Shown: one piece after another, positions 59,083-64,000 of the stretch
Position numbering within the stretch: position 1 is the stretch's first letter
How the letters are laid out: each line of letters opens with the position of its first letter
DNA from: Haemonchus contortus
Lineage: Eukaryota > Nematoda > Chromadorea > Rhabditida > Trichostrongylidae
Assembly (NCBI GenBank): GCA_000469685.2
Contig: LS997563.1
Span: forward strand, 40,712,468-40,776,467
Direction of reading: 5' to 3'
Length of the DNA: 64,000 nucleotides
The notes under the pieces: model-generated
What the model saw: only the letters and a program-made list of their open reading frames with translations
Database searches by the model: none
Told to the model about the DNA's origin: nothing
Translations under genes and position numbers: made by a program

Positions 59083-61600
59083 GGCATAAGGGAAAGCGCT
59101 GTACAGGGCAATGCCAAGCGAGGAACGGACGCAAGGCATCCACGGCGGTACAGGTCACTTCACTCAGCACATAAGAGAGGCGTCAACGGTGAGCAGGTCG
59201 GTTCTACTTCAAGGCATAAGGGAAAGCGCTGTACAGGGACAATGCCAAGCGAGGAACGGACGCAAGGCATCCACCGCGGTACAGGTCACTTTACTCTAGT
59301 CACATAAGAGAGGCGTCAAACGGGCGAGCAGGTCGGTTCTACCTCAAGGCATAAGGGACAGCGCTGTACAGGGCAATGCAAGCGAGGAGCGAACGCAAGG
59401 CTCCACGGCGGTACAGGTCACTTCATCAAGAACATAAGAGAGGCTCCAACGGCGAGCAGGTCGGTTCTACCTCTAAGAGAAGCGTCAACGTGAGCAGGTC
59501 CGGTTCTACCTCAAGCATAAGGGAAAGCGCTGCACAGGGCAAAAGCAAGCGAGGAACGGACGCAAAGGCATCCACGCGGTACAGGTCACTTACTCAGAAC
59601 AATAAGAGAAGGCGTCAACGGTGAAGCAGGTCGGTTTCTACCTCCAAGGCATAAGGGAAAGCGCTGTACAGGGCCAATCCAAGCGAGAAACGAACTCAAG
59701 GCATCCCACGCGGTACAAGGTCAACTTCATCAGACATAAGAGAGGCGTCAACGGCGAGCAGGTCGGTTTCTACCTCAAGGCAATAAGGGGAAGCGCTGTA
59801 ATCAGGGCAATGCCCAAGCGAGGAACGGAACGCAAGGCATCCACGGCGGTACAGGTCACTTCACTCAGAACATAAGAGAGGCGTCAACGGTGAGCAGGTC
59901 GGTTCTACCTCAAGGCATAAGGGAAAGCGCTGTACAGGGCAATGCCAAGCGAGGAACGAACGCAAGGCATCCACGGCGGCACAGGACACTTCACTCAGAA
60001 CATAAGAGAGGCGTCAACGGTGAGCAGGTCGGTTCTACCTCAAGGCATAAGGGAAAGCGTTGTACAGGGCAATGCCAAGCGAGGAACGAACGCAAGGCAT
60101 CCACGGCGGTACAGGTCACTTCACTCAGAACATAAGAGAGGCGTCAACGGCGAGCAGGTCGGTTCTACCTCAAGGCATAAGGGAAAGCGTTGTACAGGGC
60201 AATGCCAAGCGAGGAACGAACGCAAGGCATCCACGGCGGTACAGGTCACTTCACTCAGAACATAAGAGAGGCGTCAACGGTGAGCAGGTCGGTTCTACCT
60301 CAAGGCATAAGGGAAAGCGTTGTACAGGGCAATGCCAAGCGAGGAACGAACGCAAGGCATCCACGGCGGCACAGGACACTTCACTCAGAACATAAGAGAG
60401 GCGTCAACGGTGAGCAGGGCGGTTGTACCTCAAGGCGTAAGGGAAAGCGTTGTACAGGGCAATGCCAAGCTAGGAACGAACGCAAGGCATCCACGGCGGT
60501 ACAGCACACTTCATTCAGAACATAAGAGAGGCGTCAACGGTGAGCAGGTCGGTTCTACCTCAAGGCATAAGGGAAAGCGCTGTACAGGGCAATGCCAAGC
60601 GAGGAACGGACGCAAGGCATCCACGGCGGTACAGGCCACTTCATTCAGAACATAAGAGAGGCGTCAACGGTGAGCAGGTCGGTTCTACCTCAAGGCATAA
60701 GGGAAAGCGCTGTACAGGGCAATGCCAAGCGAGGAACGGACGCAAGGCATCCACGGCGGTACAGGTCACTTCACTCAGAACATAAGAGAGGCGTCAACGG
60801 TGAGCAGGTCGGTTTTACCTCAAGGCATAAGGGAAAGCGTTGTACAGGGCAATGCCAAGCGAGGAACGAACGCAAGGCATCCACGGCGGTACAGGTCACT
60901 TCACTCAGAACATAAGAGAGGCGTCAACGGCGAGCAGGTCGGTTCTACCTCAAGGCATAAGGGAAAGCGTTGTACAGGGCAATGCCAAGCGAGGAACGAA
61001 CGCAAGGCATCCACGGCGGTACAGGTCACTTCACTCAGAACATAAGAGAGGCGTCAACGGTGAGCAGGTCGGTTCTACCTCAAGGCATAAGGGAAAGCGT
61101 TGTACAGGGCAATACCAAGCGAGGAACGAACGCAAGGCATCCACGGCGGCACAGGACACTTCACTCAGAACATAAGAGAGGCGTCAACGGTGAGCAGGTC
61201 GGTTCTACCTCAAGGCATAAGGGAAAGCGCTGTACAGGGCAATGCCAAGCGAGGAACGGAACGCAAGGCATCCACGGCGGTACAGGTCACTTCACTCAGA
61301 ACATAAGAGAGGCGTCAACGGTGAGCAGGTCGGTTCTACCTCAAGGCATAAGGGAAAGCGTTGTACAGGGCAATACCAAGCGAGGAACGAACGCAAGGCA
61401 TCCACAGCGGCACAGGACACTTCACTCAGAACATAAGAGAGGCGTCAACGGTGAGCAGGTCGGTTCTACCTCAAGGCATAAGGGAAAGCGTTGTACAGGG
61501 CAATGCCAAGCGAGGAACAACGCAAGGCATCCACGGCGGTACAGGTCACTTCACTCAGAACATAAGAGAGGCGTCAACGGCGAGCAGGTCGGTTTCACTT
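59083..61600 (+). repeat. Minisatellite, 130-bp unit, about 19 copies
   Basis: The unit starts GGCATAAGGGAAAGCGCTGT and includes GCGAGGAACGGACGCAAGGC, CATCCACGGCGGTACAGGTC and GAGGCGTCAACGGTGAGCAG. Copies from about 59890 to 61600 are nearly identical and 130 bp apart. Copies from 59083 to 59890 carry many single-base gains and losses. As 130 is not a multiple of 3 and the unit has few stops, overlapping open frames of 81-217 codons arise; I take these as by-products, not genes. Confidence 0.95.
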
Positions 61601-61605
61601 CAACA

Positions 61606-62165
61606 TTATGCATATACCAGTAGGGTCACCCGGCTAACGCCGAGGTCCCCTCCTTCTTATGACCGGTTGTGATAATAGGCAAACTCGTTCCTTCTTTGGA
61701 ACAAATGATACTTTTCGGAAAACGAAACTTGATGATAGAGGACTGACAGGGCATGCAAGTGGTACTCAGCGTGTGTCGATGCTTATGCCTGTAATCAGAA
61801 GTCTCGATCTGTTGCTGCTCATCTTAAAAATAATGACTCACTGAGGGTAGAATGGGACCGGACTAAATATTTCCGCTCACACCACGCCCCTTATGGGCGG
61901 AATCTAGTCCTGTTACCCATAATTGTTCCTATCTTGTCTTTTGCACTCCTACTTAGTTTGAATTCTCCAGGTCCTCGGGAACCGGAGTTATGAATTTCTG
62001 CCCAAACACTTACTTTGCTAATACGCGCTCCACGCGGGCGTGGGCTGCTTCTGTGACACACCACAGGTGTTCCATCCCGCTTCCTATGTTTCTAATAACG
62101 TTGAATTCTCTAGGTCCACGGGAACAGGAGTTATGAAATTCCGGTCAAACACAAACATACACACA
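61606..62165 (+). repeat. Right direct repeat flanking the minisatellite
   Basis: Repeats the left block in direct orientation (for example AACTTGATGATAGAGGACTG against AACTTGATAGAGGACTG). The end block (TTGAATTCTC...GGTCC...GGGAAC.GGAGTTATGAA) occurs twice, near 61970 and near 62105, and a CAAACACAAACATACACACA tail closes it. Confidence 0.8.
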
Positions 62166-64000
62166 GTTCAGCCAACAGACACACTTAGCGCATTATATAT
62201 AGAATGATCACAGTACACTGTCACCAGCTGTCCTATGGGAACGTGGGAACGCCAAATGCATGGCGCATTCCATAGCGAAATGCTTCAACCCTAAGCACTA
62301 TATTTCACAAGGTGAATGTAATGTTCTTTTCGTATCTTAAATTCTGTCCTAGCACACGTACCGATCTCCTTATCAGGCACTGTCTATTACTTACGCCTAT
62401 TTCTCTTACTTACCCCTACCTAAGGCATTTTTGCCACGATCTCAGCTCCAGTGGGGTCCTTTCTATTGACCGTCGTGGCTAATTGTTGTTTCAATGGTTT
62501 TCTTGGAGTTCTCGCGAAAAGGGGAAAGCCATGTATTTTAATTAATTAGCAGTCTAAATGATAATTTTTCATATTCGCTAGTGGTCCTACCTGAATGTGT
62601 CGCAGGAGCTCTCCTTTCGGAGTTAGCTGCGAATCTTAGCCTCGATGACCGGAACTCTTTGTCGTCATTCTGGAGTTCAACAGCTTCAGTTTTTTTGTGC
62701 TGGATGAATTGGTGCATTCCCTCGGCTGTTTTTTTCTCTCTTCGGAAGATTGGCCGTTAAACAGCTCAAAGTTAAGTGTCAGGTCTTTTTTCCTGCCTTA
62801 AGATGAGGGAGGAGGAGGAAGTGAGAGAAGAAGCTTGAACACGTAATTACTCACAAGGTGTGACTGGCAACTTTTTCTTTTTAGTTTTCGGAGGATTAGC
62901 GAGACAGACGAGCCGTTAAGATCAGAGAATGTTTTCTTCTCTCTACTTTTTTCCCCTCCTCTGATGGCAACACAACAACAACATTAAGATTGAAATATTG
63001 AGCGCTATCTCTCAATCACAACACATTCATATCATTCATCAGAACGGGAAGAAGAGAATGCAGCAGGTGTCCATGAAAAAGTTGATTTTCAGCACCTTCT
63101 AAAGTAACCGACTTCATATCACTGGCACGCGATAGTCATTTGACAAATTGGGGTTCGACGATAGAACCGGTACCTCAACAAAACCTTTTACGTGGAATCT
63201 GAGATTCTGTCCAGGCACACGTTAACTGATGACGACGAGAGAAAGAACGAGAGTTGGCCGTTTCTGTTATCGTGCCCATTCTCTATTATTCTAGAAAAGC
63301 AGTCCTTTCACTCGGACATGTTCCCCGTCTAATTTTAAGTCCTAGAACCAATCCTGTTCAGATCAACATGAGCTTAAGGATCCTCCGAAATCCAATGTTA
63401 AGAACAGTTGGCTGGGGACATTAATGATGGCTTGTGCCCTACTCGGTAATGGGAGGCTTTGCATGCATAAATTGAATACTCATTCAATTGCTGCTGCAAT
63501 CCTCGATAGCTCTCAAGTGCACCATGCATCACTAGCCAACCTGAGCAATTTGGATGTTTCGTCCTTCAAACCAATCCACCAGTCCATTAAAACAAATTCT
63601 TCTCTTCAAACGGAACATCAATAATCAAAACAAAAATGATCAAACCGGTGAGTGGATCCGAAGAAATATGTAAACAAAAACGAATAAATAAATAAAATGA
63701 ATGACTTTTGCTGCGTGAATATATGACGTGAAGTGTTTTTTGAAATTCATCACGTCAAGTTCTTTTCCAACAATCATGGGAACTGATTAATGACATTTTT
63801 GCAGCAAAAAACATACTCGTGACTGAGCCATTAATGTAAATTTATTAGTTCAAATAAAAATCTTTTTCAACATAGTAATAGGGCCAGTTTGTGATTTTAT
63901 GGGCTAATGAAATTTGCTTGATTTATTCATTCCAAATATTGAACAAAACTGACCGATTCATTTGGATTCACTTGATCGTTTCTTAATGTGTCTATCAGTT
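62166..64000. other. Intergenic, no recognised gene
   Basis: The frame at 63424-63624 (+) starts with ATG but has no splice context or family match. AT-rich towards the right edge. Confidence 0.35.

Noticed and set aside
59083..61600. CRISPR-like array
   Set aside because: The units are contiguous 130-bp tandem repeats with no unique spacers, in a eukaryotic genome.
59111..61672. Series of overlapping 81-111-codon open frames
   Set aside because: They are the three phases of one 130-bp tandem unit with few stops; no splice or start context.

Overview
The window is a piece of a eukaryotic chromosome. It looks like a clade V (rhabditid/strongylid) nematode: introns are mostly 45-100 bp with GT-AG ends and TTTCAG-type acceptors, genes are compact, and three adjacent minus-strand genes sit in an operon-like order (NDUFB8, then ING3, then a single-domain class II histone deacetylase). 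From memory, the same three orthologues are neighbours in Caenorhabditis elegans (Y51H1A.3, ing-3, hda-10). Between the genes there is much decayed repeat DNA. All gene models here were built by hand from splice sites and reading-frame phase. Every junction in the five main complete models keeps phase.

Layout. 1-1717: long presumed intron, then the last coding exon of an NK-type (Nkx6/cog-1-like) homeobox gene, plus strand. 4605-10090: complete 17-exon USP16/USP45-type ubiquitin protease, minus strand, about 727 aa. 10.1-25.4 kb: repeat-rich ground with a dispersed repeat family in both orientations, a TA-flanked MITE, tRNA-like SINEs and several orphan coding-type exons, mostly on the minus strand. 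25.4-30.2 kb: a complete small two-exon gene of unknown function (124 aa) and several unassigned minus-strand exons, one with a homopolymer frameshift. 32.5-37.5 kb: complete 12-exon TESK-type kinase, plus strand, about 563 aa, with one GC-AG intron.

40.3-48.2 kb is the minus-strand cluster. NDUFB8 (198 aa, respiratory complex I) lies 206 bp upstream of ING3 (441 aa, PHD reader of NuA4/TIP60-type complexes), and the HDAC (426 aa) follows after 0.9 kb. Joint transcription would couple a mitochondrial subunit with two chromatin regulators. 48.2-55.9 kb is intergenic and holds a 94-bp inverted repeat, a dead 1.24-kb Tc1/mariner element with intact ends, and more repeat copies. 55.9-58.3 kb is a 10-exon plus-strand gene (5' end not found) whose first exons look like an MSP/ASH domain, followed by a Cys-rich region; I could not identify it. 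58.5-62.2 kb is the most striking non-genic structure: a 130-bp minisatellite of about 19 units between two long direct repeats.

No CRISPR array, rRNA or intact tRNA gene was seen. Confidence is high for the five conserved genes, moderate for the unidentified multi-exon genes and low for isolated exons.
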